Part shown: positions 8,792-17,110 of the stretch, piece after piece
How the letters are laid out: each line of letters opens with the position of its first letter
Position numbering within the stretch: the first letter of the stretch is position 1
Origin: Aureibaculum algae
GTDB taxonomy: Bacteria > Bacteroidota > Bacteroidia > Flavobacteriales > Flavobacteriaceae
Reading direction: 5' to 3'
Length of the DNA stretch: 64,000 bases
Assembly: GCF_006065315.1 (NCBI RefSeq)
Contig: NZ_CP040749.1
Coordinates: forward strand, 3,804,001-3,868,000
Notes under the pieces: model-generated
Told to the model about the DNA's origin: nothing
What the model saw: only the letters and a program-made list of their open reading frames with translations
The model's database searches: none
Translations under genes and position numbers: made by a program

Positions 8792-10039
8792 ATGAAAACA
8801 AAAATTATGAATTTTAACAGGGTAGAATCTTCAAAAACGATTAAAAAGATTGTTTCAGAAATAGTAAAGGGCATGAATGTAAATCATATTTATTTGACCT
8901 TAGGAGAGAAAAATACTCCTTTTAAGTATCAGTTTACTGTGATTATAGAAGATATGGCAAAACGATTCAAAGAAAGCACTAAAGCAGTTTTAGATGCTTG
9001 TATTGACGAATACCCAGACTGTTATGCAAAATTCTTTACACTCCATTATATTCAAAATGAGACAAACAATGGTAATACTTTCTTTTTAAACCATTGCCTT
9101 GAAAATAGACTTGTTTATTGTCACAATAGTTATGATAAGAACTGGTTATTTAATAAAATAGACTTTTCTAAGGTTCTAAAAACAGCAAGATTAAACTTTA
9201 TAAAACGAAAGAGTAAAATATTAGCCTTTAAAAAAGGAGCTGACTTATTTTTAAAACAAGAAGATTATGGACAAGCAGTATTTATGCTTCATCAAGCCAT
9301 AGAACAAAGCTATATTACCGCAGAGTATTTTTTAATGGGAACAAGTTTTACTGGACATCTGATAAGTGACCATCAAATGTTTGTTGGCAAGGTAAACCCT
9401 GTATTTGGAAATATATTTCCAAAGGAAAATAAAAGACAAATAAACCTTTTGAACAAATTAAACAAAGCGTATAGTAAATCCCGATATACCCTCAATTATA
9501 AAATAAGCAAAAAGCAAGTTCAAAAGATATACAAGAGAGCCAACGTATTAATTGAATTCTTAGAAGATAAGTTTGAGTCAGAATTGAATGCCTGTAAAGA
9601 AAATATAAAATTATATGATTCTAGCTTAGTTGAGAAAGAAATTAAGCCCATCAACATGGAAGAAAAGGAAGTTGATGAGCCTTCTGTTTTACAACAAATT
9701 AAGGAATTAAGCGAAGATGGTTTTGAGTTGCTACGACCTATCGGTGGAATTCGAAAGGGCTATTACTTAAAATATGTTCATATCTATAGCTATGCTCATC
9801 TTTTTAGCATATTAGAATCTTCAATCAATGTATGCATACTCGCTTTAGAAGGAAGAGTCGATATGACACTTGATATTAGGAATAAAGAATCAGATGTAAT
9901 TAACGTTTTGGAATTTGCTAAAAATCTAATACCCCTGGAGGAAGCGAATTATTTAGATGAAATGCGAAGGCTTATGCTACCCGAAGAAAAAAATTCAAAC
10001 TCCATAGCATCGAAAAAGCAGAATCATTTAGCCCATTAG
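8792..10039 (+). CDS. HEPN-domain-like protein of unknown function
   Basis: The protein has 415 residues from the ATG at 8792. I prefer this start over 8738 because a promoter-like TAATCTTTG at 8760-8768 lies between them. The middle (about residues 140-250, QEDYGQAVFMLHQAIEQSYITAEYFLMG then SRYTLNYKIS) has the helical pattern of HEPN domains. The N-terminal part could be a decayed nucleotidyltransferase domain of the kind often fused to HEPN. The RNase motif Rx4-6H is not evident. It sits divergent from an XRE gene, an arrangement seen in toxin-antitoxin and defence loci, but no such role is shown. Confidence 0.6.
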   Translation: MKTKIMNFNRVESSKTIKKIVSEIVKGMNVNHIYLTLGEKNTPFKYQFTVIIEDMAKRFKESTKAVLDACIDEYPDCYAKFFTLHYIQNETNNGNTFFLNHCLENRLVYCHNSYDKNWLFNKIDFSKVLKTARLNFIKRKSKILAFKKGADLFLKQEDYGQAVFMLHQAIEQSYITAEYFLMGTSFTGHLISDHQMFVGKVNPVFGNIFPKENKRQINLLNKLNKAYSKSRYTLNYKISKKQVQKIYKRANVLIEFLEDKFESELNACKENIKLYDSSLVEKEIKPINMEEKEVDEPSVLQQIKELSEDGFELLRPIGGIRKGYYLKYVHIYSYAHLFSILESSINVCILALEGRVDMTLDIRNKESDVINVLEFAKNLIPLEEANYLDEMRRLMLPEEKNSNSIASKKQNHLAH

Positions 10040-10055
10040 TCTATGGGACAAATCA

Positions 10056-10181
10056 AAGTGCAAGATGTGTTTTTGATACTATAAAAACAACCTTGCCTGC
10101 TCCCGAAGGTTGCAGTATCAAAAAAAAGTCTTTTAAGGCAAAAAAATATACGTTTTTCAACTTGTGGATTTAGAGGCTGGT
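10056..10181 (+). repeat. Shared noncoding block, copy in element 1
   Basis: This stretch is highly similar to 31006-31129 in element 2: GCAAGATGTGTTTTTG, ACAAAAACAACCTTG, AAAGTCTTTTAAGGC and CAACTTGTGGATTTAGAGG are common to both. In this copy TGATACT and AGTATCA flank an inner CAACC/GGTTG pair, giving a stem-loop. It has no open frame. It may be a small RNA or a transfer/excision site. The rest of the 10040-10541 gap shows AT-rich filler and several weak inverted repeats, with no gene seen. Confidence 0.7.
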
Positions 10182-10541
10182 TGTCAATGACACATTTTTT
10201 ATTAATTACGGATTAATGGCTTAGAGAATCCACTAGTTTAAAAATGAACCAAGTCCGCTCTCGACACTTCGAGACGGATGCGGTAGTTTTCATCATCAAT
10301 GTATTTCTTATCTAATTTCAAGAAAACTACAAATTGTAACAAATTTTTATACTGTTTTCAAGGCTTCACAAAGGATTTGTTACAATTTTGGCAAGCTCTT
10401 AAAAAAACAATATTTTGAAAAACCCTTTAAATATAGAGCTTTGCGAAGCAAAATGCACCAGTAGCGTTGCTTTAGCACGCTACCCTCTTGCTCTTCAAAT
10501 CCGTTCGCCAAAAGCGAACAATTTTTCAGACAAATAGTTAA

Positions 10542-10937
10542 CTATTGCTTAAATTTATTGTGATTCATATATTCTTGCCATAAAATAAGGATAATTTTTT
10601 TTCTTCCATTTTCTTTCTTTGACAAAAAACCATATTCATATACAAACAGGTAAACATCTCCTTTTTGATTTTTCCAGTAATGCGTGAAAAAATTTGGGTC
10701 AAAGCCTAAATCTATAATTATTTCTGCTCTCACGGTTGCTTTGCCCGCTTTATTATATTCTTTTAAAATTTTTCGGTTTAGTTTCAATTGATTATCAACT
10801 TGGTTAAAAAACTTTGGAGCCTGTTCTTGCGACAATTTATAATGGTATGCACTTTTACAGTATTGATCACAAAATTTCTTGTCCGATCGCCCTTTGAGTT
10901 CCTTATTACAGGACAAACATATTTTTTTAAGTTTCAT
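10542..10937 (-). CDS. Zinc-ribbon protein of unknown function
   Basis: This 131-residue protein has an N-terminal zinc-ribbon (CLSCNKELKGRSDKKFCDQYCKSAYHY, with C-x2-C and C-x3-C pairs). A helical middle follows with KLNRKILKEYNKAGKATV, then a conserved C-terminal part. I recognise this as a recurring small protein in flavobacterial genomes, often near recombinases, without known function. It diverges from the XerC-like recombinase at 11036. The 100 bp between them holds an inverted repeat around CGTATAATATACG, which could regulate both. Confidence 0.65.
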   Translation of the reverse strand: MKLKKICLSCNKELKGRSDKKFCDQYCKSAYHYKLSQEQAPKFFNQVDNQLKLNRKILKEYNKAGKATVRAEIIIDLGFDPNFFTHYWKNQKGDVYLFVYEYGFLSKKENGRKKIILILWQEYMNHNKFKQ

Positions 10938-11035
10938 ATAATTTTAATTTTAATCGTACATTATACGTATACTATTCGTATAATATACGATTATTTTAGT
11001 ATTTAAATGTAATATTGAATAAAGTAGTAAGTCAA

Positions 11036-12160
11036 ATGGAAAAATCAATAACCCTTAAACACCTATTAATACGAAAACAGCAATGTATTGGACTACAGTT
11101 TTATACTGATACAGTAGTACAAGCATTGATAAAAGAGTTGCCAAGCCCTAAGTGGAGCAAGGAGTTTAACATGGTCTATATCTTAAACACTAAACAGAAC
11201 GTTAACCTTGTTTTTGAGAAATTTAAGGGTGTGGCTTGGATAAATGGTAATTATTTTTTTCAAAATAAAACGCTGAGAAATGATAATGTAGATGTTGATT
11301 TAGACTGGTTCAAGAAGCGTGAAAAGAAAAAAGGCTATAGAAAATGCCCCGAAGAATACTTAAAAAAACTTGAACTTAAAAGATATGCCAACAATACGGT
11401 CAAGAATTATGTGTCATGTTTTGAGTCGTTTATAAACCATTATAAAGATTCGGATCTATTAGATTTAAATGAAAATGACATTAGAGACTATTTGCAAAAA
11501 CTAATTAAGGAAAAGAAGTCAAACTCATCTATAAATCAGACGATCAACGCCATAAAATTTTATTATGAAGTTGTACTTGGCATGCCCAACAGATTCTATA
11601 CTATTGAAAGACCAAGGAAAGAAGAAAAATTACCAAAAGTTCTATCAAAAGAAGATGTTTTGAGTGTAATTGAACAAACCAACAACATAAAACATCGTTG
11701 CATCGTTAGCTTACTATACTCGGCAGGTCTTAGAAGAAGTGAATTGTTGAATTTGAAAGTGGAAAATATCGACAGTAAAAGAATGTTGATACGAATTGAA
11801 GGGGCAAAAGGCAACAAAGATAGATATACTTTGCTTTCAAAAACTTTTTTAAAAGACCTTAGGCTATATTATAGAGAATGGAAACCCAAAATATATCTAT
11901 TTGAAGGCCCTAAAGGAAATCAATATTCGGCAGAAAGTGTGCTCAAAATAGTAAAACGAGCAGCTAAAAAAAGTGGTGTCAAGATGAATGTTACCCCACA
12001 TGTTTTAAGGCATTCTTTTGCAACCCATCTACTTGAAAACGGTACAGATTTAAGATATATCCAAGCCTTGCTTGGGCATAAAAACCCAAAAACTACCGAA
12101 ATTTATACACATGTGGCGACAAATGTTTTTTTACAAATAAAAAATCCTTTAGATTTGTAA
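11036..12160 (+). CDS. XerC-like tyrosine recombinase at the head of the cassette array
   Basis: The protein has 374 residues from the ATG at 11036; an in-frame TTG lies at 11015. An N-terminal extra domain of about 90 residues precedes a SAM-like core-binding domain (about 103-195). The catalytic domain carries R233 (SAGLRRSE), H322 and R325 (PHVLRHSFAT), H348 (LGHK) and the nucleophile Y357. All catalytic residues are present, unlike the two IntDOT-like integrases here. It lacks the extra segment that marks integron IntI proteins. Its stop codon lies 41 bp before the first cassette boundary and it reads into the array, so it is the best candidate for the cassette recombinase. That role is inference. 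Confidence 0.85.
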   Translation: MEKSITLKHLLIRKQQCIGLQFYTDTVVQALIKELPSPKWSKEFNMVYILNTKQNVNLVFEKFKGVAWINGNYFFQNKTLRNDNVDVDLDWFKKREKKKGYRKCPEEYLKKLELKRYANNTVKNYVSCFESFINHYKDSDLLDLNENDIRDYLQKLIKEKKSNSSINQTINAIKFYYEVVLGMPNRFYTIERPRKEEKLPKVLSKEDVLSVIEQTNNIKHRCIVSLLYSAGLRRSELLNLKVENIDSKRMLIRIEGAKGNKDRYTLLSKTFLKDLRLYYREWKPKIYLFEGPKGNQYSAESVLKIVKRAAKKSGVKMNVTPHVLRHSFATHLLENGTDLRYIQALLGHKNPKTTEIYTHVATNVFLQIKNPLDL

Positions 12161-12211
12161 GGATATATGGAGTATATAGGTAACGGTACTTATATCCCTT
12201 CGTTGTCATCA
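12161..12211 (+). other. attI-like junction: recombinase end to first cassette arm
   Basis: Between the recombinase stop and the first cassette lies TATATGGAGTATATAGG, then TTATATCCCTTC, then GTTGTCATCA (12202-12211). The TATAT-spacer-CGTT layout matches the right half of the later cassette sites. It stands where an integron would have its attI. Confidence 0.6.
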
Positions 12212-12243
12212 ATAGCTAAAAGAATCAATTCAAACACAATATC

Positions 12244-13107
12244 ATGAATAGAATTTTAATAATCATAACTATCAGTTTACTGGTGTATTCCTGTTCAAAA
12301 GATGATAGCGGACCTAGAATTTCTGATAATAAACTACTAATTAGCACCTTATCAAATAACAATATTATTGGCATTGATAGTTTATTTTATGAAAATGGAA
12401 AAGTGACAGAGATTAGAGAATACCTGAATAACCAAATTAATCATTCAAGTGGTTTAAAATATTTATACAACGATAGCGGCCAATTGATTAGGCGTTTTCG
12501 GGAAGATAACATGACTATAGTGCCAGTTACTGAAATTAATTACACCTATAATAATGATGGTTCACTAAAATCTAGTGAAGGTTCTATTTCATATCATTAT
12601 TCTTATTATGAAGACACAATTGTCAGAAACGAAGGAAATGAATTCGAGACAAGAATAAAAATTGACAAAAATAAAAGGATTACGACGGTGGAATTAAAAC
12701 CAATAGGGATAAACGAATTTTCTATCTATAGAGAATTTTTTTATACTGGAGATGGTAATATAGATAAAATAGTAGATTATAATATCTTCAGTGGTATGCC
12801 AGATTATGAGTTACTTTTTACATATGATGATCAAATCAACCCGTTTAACTCTTTAGATTATAAAATCAACAACGGTTTAAGTCTGAAAATGTTGGAAGAA
12901 GCGACGAGAGTAGGACACTTTCCTTTTGAAGCGAGTATGTTAGATTGGGGTTATGTCTGTTTTAATAAAAACAATATTGTTTCTTGTTTTCTCGATTCCA
13001 AAGCTGTCGATTATTCATATAAGTATGGAGAAAACAATTATCCAACTGAAGTGGAATTCGACATTGTCCAACAACAAGATTACCGAATCTTTATAAGTTA
13101 TTGGTAG
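12244..13107 (+). CDS. Lipoprotein with YD-repeat-like segments (cassette 1)
   Basis: This 287-residue protein has a lipoprotein signal (MNRILIIITISLLVYSC, lipobox VYSC at about 14-17). The remainder is rich in short strands such as KYLYNDSGQLIRRF and NYTYNNDGSLKSSEG. These recall YD/RHS repeats and are common in Bacteroidota surface lipoproteins. The function is unknown. It is the only gene in the first cassette, starting 33 bp after the cassette arm. A further 137 bp of AT-rich sequence separates its stop from the cassette's end arm. Confidence 0.7.
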   Translation: MNRILIIITISLLVYSCSKDDSGPRISDNKLLISTLSNNNIIGIDSLFYENGKVTEIREYLNNQINHSSGLKYLYNDSGQLIRRFREDNMTIVPVTEINYTYNNDGSLKSSEGSISYHYSYYEDTIVRNEGNEFETRIKIDKNKRITTVELKPIGINEFSIYREFFYTGDGNIDKIVDYNIFSGMPDYELLFTYDDQINPFNSLDYKINNGLSLKMLEEATRVGHFPFEASMLDWGYVCFNKNNIVSCFLDSKAVDYSYKYGENNYPTEVEFDIVQQQDYRIFISYW

Positions 13108-13244
13108 AGATTTTGTGCTATATCAAGAAATGTAACTAGTATTCCAGGAGGGATAATAAATGAGCATGTTGGTGTCGAAAGACTTTACCCAGCCTATAAA
13201 AATAAAAAGCACAAGATAACGTGATTACTCAAATGGGTCGCTAC

Positions 13245-13448
13245 TGATGACAACAATACCTATAGCAAATAGGGCAGAAAGTACTATATTTAATGGCTTG
13301 GGCTTGCTAACTAAGTCCGCCAAATCTTTTGATTTGGCTTTTAAAAAATAAAGATAAAAACAAAACACAAAAGATTTGGCTAAGGGTTTTGGGAAATGTT
13401 CGCTGCGTGTCCGCCGCCCTACTTGCCATAGCCTCACCGTTGTGCCTA
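13245..13448 (+). repeat. attC-like site between cassettes 1 and 2
   Basis: The outer left arm is TGATGACAAC and the outer right arm GTTGTGCCTA. Inside, CTATAGCAAATAGGGC (left) pairs with GCCCTACTTGCCATAG (right), 14 of 16 bases. A central hairpin is formed by GCCAAATCTTTT and AAAAGATTTGGC. The outer arms match their own cassettes rather than each other, as expected for joined cassettes. At about 200 bp it is one of the longest sites in the array. Confidence 0.8.
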
Positions 13449-13458
13449 ATTTGAGAAA

Positions 13459-13890
13459 ATGATTGCCGAAATAAATAAAGCTTGGAATTGGAAAGGATTT
13501 AATGCGACCGAAATAGTTCGGACGAATGACTTTGGCAATGTGATTTTCAAAACGGACAAAACCGAATATTGGAGAATTTGTCCCGAAGAAATAAGTTGCG
13601 AAAAGATTGCGGAATCGGAATCGGAATTTGACCGAATCTCTACCGACTCTGAATTTATAGAAGATTGGGAAATGACAAACCTTGTGGAAATAGCAAAAAC
13701 GGAACTCGGAGAACTAGCGGAAAACCAAAAATACTGTTTAAAGATGCCAGCGATTATTGGTGGAGAATATGAAAAGTCCAATATTGGAAAAATAAGTTTT
13801 GCAGAACTGATTTCTTTTAGTGGAGATTTAGGATTTCAAATAAAGGATTTAAAAGACGGACAGAAAATTAAACTGAATATAAAAAACTAG
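13459..13890 (+). CDS. Tdi1/DUF1851-like small protein (cassette 2)
   Basis: This 143-residue soluble acidic protein contains KTDKTEYWRICPEEISCEKIA, DWEMTNLVEIAKTELG and KYCLKMPAIIGGEYE. This pattern recalls the Tdi1/DUF1851 group, some of whose members are immunity proteins against secreted DNase toxins. The gene fills its cassette: it starts 11 bp after the left arm, and its stop codon TAG is the first three bases of the right arm TAGGCACAAC. Such tight packing is a hallmark of integron cassettes. Specific function unproven. Confidence 0.65.
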   Translation: MIAEINKAWNWKGFNATEIVRTNDFGNVIFKTDKTEYWRICPEEISCEKIAESESEFDRISTDSEFIEDWEMTNLVEIAKTELGELAENQKYCLKMPAIIGGEYEKSNIGKISFAELISFSGDLGFQIKDLKDGQKIKLNIKN

Positions 13891-13903
13891 GCACAACACC
13901 GTG

Positions 13904-14227
13904 TCCTATGTAAAGCACTTTCCCGAGTCTTAGGTTAAATATACAATATTTTTCTTTTTTTTAATTCATGATATTATTTTTAGTGTTGAACTGTTGATTA
14001 CGCTTTTTGCGTTATCAATAATTCAATGCTAGCTTTATAAAACTCCGCATCCTATATGTGGTATCCGTCTTTAGCGAATCCACCAGCATCTCTATGATGA
14101 TTTTGGCAAACAAGGCAACTTGCTATAAATATGTGATAACTGTATTAGAGTTTCACCTACGGTGTTTTGTTGTCCTATCTTTTGTGCCAATTTTATAATG
14201 AGTTTTAAGCTTGTTTTATGTTTTTAT
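13904..14227 (-). ncRNA. Candidate bridge RNA region of the IS110 element (copy 1)
   Basis: This is a 324-bp noncoding stretch downstream of the transposase stop, where IS1111-group elements encode their bridge RNA. On the transposase strand it contains AACACCGT (14166 down to 14159), identical to the eight target bases next to the insertion (13895-13902). It also has several hairpins. The same region exists in the other copies at 19759-20082 and 26427-26750. It has not been folded; the RNA is inferred. Confidence 0.5.
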
Positions 14228-15283
14228 TTAACTAACTACACCTACTTCATAAGGAATTTCAGTTCTAATTACTGCATGAATTCGACTCAAGAGTTTCCTC
14301 GCTACTTTTACCAATATGCGTTTGACATCTTTACCTGAATGTGACCGATAATAGGCCTGCATAACTGGATCAAAACGCAACGCTTGCCAAGTAGCTTCTA
14401 CCAAATAACTACGCATTAGCCGATTTGCTCTTGGGGTTAACCCTGAAGTTTTGAGATTATCTCCACTTTGGTGTACCCAGGGAACCAATCCTACATAACT
14501 GGCTAATTGTTTGAAATTTTTAAAACGCCTTAAATCACCCAATTCACATAATAATCCACAAGCTACTATGCCTCCTACTCCCGGAACTGATCGTAATAAA
14601 TAATAATCTTTCTTATAATGCTTACGACAATAGGCACGTAATTTTGTACTCACATCTCGCTTTTGCTTATCTATATATTCATAGGTAATAAGACGTGTCT
14701 CAAAACAATAATCCATTGTAGGATATTCAAAAGTCAAATTTCTTAACCAATCTCTAAAATTATGAGACCAATGACTATTGTCAAATGGCTTTGGAATTTC
14801 AATCCCCAAATACAACAATTGCATCTTTATTTGAGTCTTTATTTTTCGATGTTCTTTAACCAGCTCATTTCTTCGACGAAACAAACATCTTAACTGCTCT
14901 CGTTCTATTGAAGGAACATGAATTCCTTTGAGTCGGCCATCCTTTAATTCTTTACATAACATACGTGCATCGATCTTGTCGGTCTTTTGAAACTGGGCCT
15001 TGGCTGGACGATGAACATCTGCAGGGTTAACAACCTTTGCATGCCATCCAAATGAAATAAAATGTCGATAATGACTAAAGCCACAACAACCCGATTCATA
15101 ACAGCAATAAACAGTATATCCCTTAAAATGCCTATCCACATACTTTTTTAAACTAAATGCATCTGGTGGAATAGTTAACGATGATCCATCAAAAAGATCC
15201 GTTGCAGTACGAATTTTCCAACTTCGCTTGTGTACGTCAATTCCAATAAATAACTTTGATCTAGTAGTATCCTTTGTTTTCAT
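14228..15283 (-). CDS. IS110-family transposase, copy 1
   Basis: This is a 351-residue DEDD-type transposase. The N-terminal RuvC-like domain starts at LFIGIDVHKRSW, with further acidic residues in CYESGC and KTDKIDARML. The C-terminal Transposase_20 domain contains LLRSVPGVGGIVACGLL and GLVPWVHQSGDNLKTSG, whose serine is the recombination nucleophile in this family. The protein is identical in the three copies in this window, so spread within the genome is recent. It works with a bridge RNA in characterised relatives. Confidence 0.95.
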   Translation of the reverse strand: MKTKDTTRSKLFIGIDVHKRSWKIRTATDLFDGSSLTIPPDAFSLKKYVDRHFKGYTVYCCYESGCCGFSHYRHFISFGWHAKVVNPADVHRPAKAQFQKTDKIDARMLCKELKDGRLKGIHVPSIEREQLRCLFRRRNELVKEHRKIKTQIKMQLLYLGIEIPKPFDNSHWSHNFRDWLRNLTFEYPTMDYCFETRLITYEYIDKQKRDVSTKLRAYCRKHYKKDYYLLRSVPGVGGIVACGLLCELGDLRRFKNFKQLASYVGLVPWVHQSGDNLKTSGLTPRANRLMRSYLVEATWQALRFDPVMQAYYRSHSGKDVKRILVKVARKLLSRIHAVIRTEIPYEVGVVS

Positions 15284-15347
15284 AATAATAAGTTTTTGAA
15301 CCTTAAAGTTATTAACTAAACTTTGGATACTGCTTTTACATGGTTGC

Positions 15348-15470
15348 TATAATTTATTGCTGGCTTCTTGCCTACTTACGAAAGTCCTCGCGGACTTTCT
15401 TGGTCGGTAATTATTTACTAAATTAGTTGCTTAAACCACGCAACAAACCATATACAAACACGTTGGCAAC
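15348..15470 (+). repeat. attC-like site between cassettes 2 and 3, right part
   Basis: The left part is TAGGCACAACACCGTG at 13888-13903; the rest was displaced by IS110 copy 1. Rejoined it reads AACACCGTG-TATAATTTATTGC, then a hairpin GAAAGTCC-TCGC-GGACTTTC, and closes with GCAACAAACCATATAC and CACGTTGGCAAC. Inner ends (TATTGC / GCAAC, GTATA-like / ATATAC) are mutually complementary. Confidence 0.8.
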
Positions 15471-15480
15471 AAGCAAAAAA

Positions 15481-15681
15481 ATGGAGAGAAAAGAATTTGA
15501 GTTAATTTTTGGCATTTTAAGTTTATTAGTTTCTATCATTTGGGGTTATTACAAAATAAAAGATTGGAACAGAATGAAAAAAGATGACCATATCAGGAAG
15601 TCTTATAGTATACAAATAATCGGCGGCCTTATTGTCTTTTTTATGATAGGAATTGTTGGAATTTATAGATATTTCTCTTAA
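15481..15681 (+). CDS. Small two-span membrane protein (cassette 3)
   Basis: This 66-residue protein has two predicted membrane segments, about residues 7-22 (LIFGILSLLVSIIWGY) and 44-62 (IQIIGGLIVFFMIGIVGIY), joined by a basic loop (KIKDWNRMKKDDHIRK). I do not recognise a family. The ATG at 15481 follows the cassette arm by 10 bases, so an earlier in-frame start would lie inside the recombination site and is unlikely. It is followed by a collapsed cassette site and a second gene. Confidence 0.65.
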   Translation: MERKEFELIFGILSLLVSIIWGYYKIKDWNRMKKDDHIRKSYSIQIIGGLIVFFMIGIVGIYRYFS

Positions 15682-15751
15682 TCAAATGAGTGTTGAACAA
15701 ATTCAGATAATGGAACATTATTGAAATGAAAATAAGCGAAATAGATATAAA

Positions 15752-15767
15752 GCCAGTTGGCAACAAG
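15752..15767 (+). repeat. Collapsed cassette site (left and right arms fused)
   Basis: GCCAGTTGGCAACAAG joins the start of a left arm (AAGCCAGTT, as at 18298-18306) directly to the end of a right arm (GTTGGCAACAAG, as at 15462-15473). The 120 or so bases of a normal site are missing, fusing two cassettes into one unit. Confidence 0.6.
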
Positions 15768-15774
15768 TTGAAAA

Positions 15775-16275
15775 ATGAAATACAAAATACTTATATTAAT
15801 AATTCTAACTCTTAGTATTGGAATAGAATCATATGCCTGTAACTGTGGAATACCCAAGAGTTTAGAACTTGAGCAAGATTATAATTATGAAAATTCAGAA
15901 TGTATATTTGTTGGCGAAGTTCTTGAAGTGAATAAAACTGAAAATACTTTTACAATTAAAGTTATTGAATCTTTTAATGGAAATGATAATTTAAACGTTT
16001 ACAAAGGAACATATGACGAACAATGCGGGCCAATAATTGATACAAAAGGAAAATGGCTTATCTATGCGAACTTGAACTCTGATAATATTCTTGTTGTAGG
16101 AAGTTGCGGAATTTCAAGGAACTTTAAAAATCCTGAATATAATGTTACAATTGAGGGACTTTTAATTAAAGAATTTAAAGGAACTGCTGAAGATCAAGGG
16201 AAAAAATTTAATGATAAGGGAAAAAAGGACTTGAAAGTTGAAATAGAAAGATTGAGAGTGAAAAAAGAGGAATAA
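15775..16275 (+). CDS. Secreted TIMP/NTR-like protein (cassette 3/4)
   Basis: This 166-residue protein has a signal peptide (MKYKILILIILTLSIGIESYA). The mature form begins with CNCGIPKSLE, the Cys-x-Cys start of netrin-like/TIMP domains. ECIFVGEVLEV and GPIIDTKGKWLIYAN continue the OB-like fold, with more cysteines (EQCGP, GSCGIS). In animals such domains inhibit metalloproteases; bacterial versions are uncharacterised. The C-terminus is lysine rich. It lies 8 bp behind the collapsed site and its cassette closes with GTTGCCAAC at 16282. Confidence 0.7.
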   Translation: MKYKILILIILTLSIGIESYACNCGIPKSLELEQDYNYENSECIFVGEVLEVNKTENTFTIKVIESFNGNDNLNVYKGTYDEQCGPIIDTKGKWLIYANLNSDNILVVGSCGISRNFKNPEYNVTIEGLLIKEFKGTAEDQGKKFNDKGKKDLKVEIERLRVKKEE

Positions 16276-16281
16276 CGGCCA

Positions 16282-16415
16282 GTTGCCAACAATATATAAA
16301 ATCAATACGGGGGATTTTCCTTCGGGAAAATCCCAGCTAATTTACTAACTTTGGTCTATTAACAAAGTTGGTGGCTTATTTAGTCCGCACAGCTTTTATA
16401 CTCAACGTTGGCAAC
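16282..16415 (+). repeat. attC-like site between cassettes 4 and 5
   Basis: The 134-bp site starts GTTGCCAAC and ends GTTGGCAAC, which are perfect reverse complements. Next inward come AATATATAAA on the left and TTTTATACTCAAC on the right. A central hairpin has stem GGATTTTCC / GGAAAATCC with a TTCG loop, followed by a second stem AACTTTG / CAAAGTT. No IS interrupts it, so it is a good reference for the site. Confidence 0.85.
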
Positions 16416-16471
16416 AAGCTGAATGACTGTACTTTCCTGAAATAGGATGACAAAAAAATTTATCAAAAACT

Positions 16472-17038
16472 ATGATTAAAGAATACTTATCTTCTATTAA
16501 TATATTTAAAAATTCAGAAATAGATGAAGTAATCCAATTTGGGAGTTATCATAAATATAAAAAAGGAGATTTTTTTATTAAGGAAGGACAAATAAGTAAG
16601 AATATGGCGTTTATAAATTCAGGGATTTTGCGTTCATATTACTATTCTAATTCAGGAAACGAAATAACTTATTGTTTATCATTTCCTGAATCATTCATTA
16701 CAGCATTCTCTTCATATATTTCACAAGAAAAATCAAGTATCAATATACAAGCATTAAGTGATACGGAGCTATTTGTAATACAAAAAAATCAAATGGATAA
16801 GCTAATTAAAGAAAACACAAATTGGCTTCTATTTCAAAAACAAACAGCAGAAAAATATTTCATGACACTTGAAAAAAGAGTATTTGAACATCAAAAAGAA
16901 AAAGCAGAAAATAGATATACCAATTTGATTAAAAGACACCCCGAATATATTAAACAAATTCCTCTTCAGTATATAGCTTCCTATCTTGGCATTACACAAA
17001 GACATCTTAGCCGAATAAGAGCCAAAACTGATTTTTAG
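16472..17038 (+). CDS. Crp/Fnr-family transcription regulator (cassette 5)
   Basis: This 188-residue protein has an N-terminal cyclic-nucleotide-binding fold (KGDFFIKEGQISKNMAFINSGILRSYYY). A C-terminal helix-turn-helix follows (IPLQYIASYLGITQRHLSRIRAK). Residues that contact cAMP in Crp are not evident, so another or no ligand is likely, as in most Bacteroidota members. It lies 72 bp ahead of the SRPBCC gene in the same cassette and may control it. Confidence 0.88.
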   Translation: MIKEYLSSINIFKNSEIDEVIQFGSYHKYKKGDFFIKEGQISKNMAFINSGILRSYYYSNSGNEITYCLSFPESFITAFSSYISQEKSSINIQALSDTELFVIQKNQMDKLIKENTNWLLFQKQTAEKYFMTLEKRVFEHQKEKAENRYTNLIKRHPEYIKQIPLQYIASYLGITQRHLSRIRAKTDF

Positions 17039-17110
17039 ACAATTGTCTAATAGTTAATGTAGCTTCAGAATTAAATTTGTATATAAATAAATCCATAAAA
17101 TTTAATTTTC

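Larger units (their letters stand above)
13904..15347 (-). mobile_element. IS110-family element (IS1111-like), copy 1
   Basis: The 1444-bp unit is shared with 19759-21202 and 26427-27870. Subterminal inverted repeats are ATGTAAAGCA on the left and TGCTTTTACAT on the right. A 64-bp noncoding stretch lies before the transposase and 324 bp after it, the layout of the IS1111 group. It sits in the cassette site between AACACCGTG and TATAATTTATTGC, with no obvious target duplication. Confidence 0.88.

Noticed and set aside
13225..13437. 70-residue minus-strand open frame
   Set aside because: It lies wholly inside the palindromic site between cassettes 1 and 2; the frame is a by-product of that sequence.
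13446..13781. 111-residue antisense frame in cassette 2
   Set aside because: The plus-strand Tdi1-like protein has family motifs and fits the cassette arms; the antisense frame has neither.
14944..15141. 65-residue frame inside the IS110 transposase (also at 20799 and 27467)
   Set aside because: Same-strand shifted frame within a well-supported transposase; nothing supports it.
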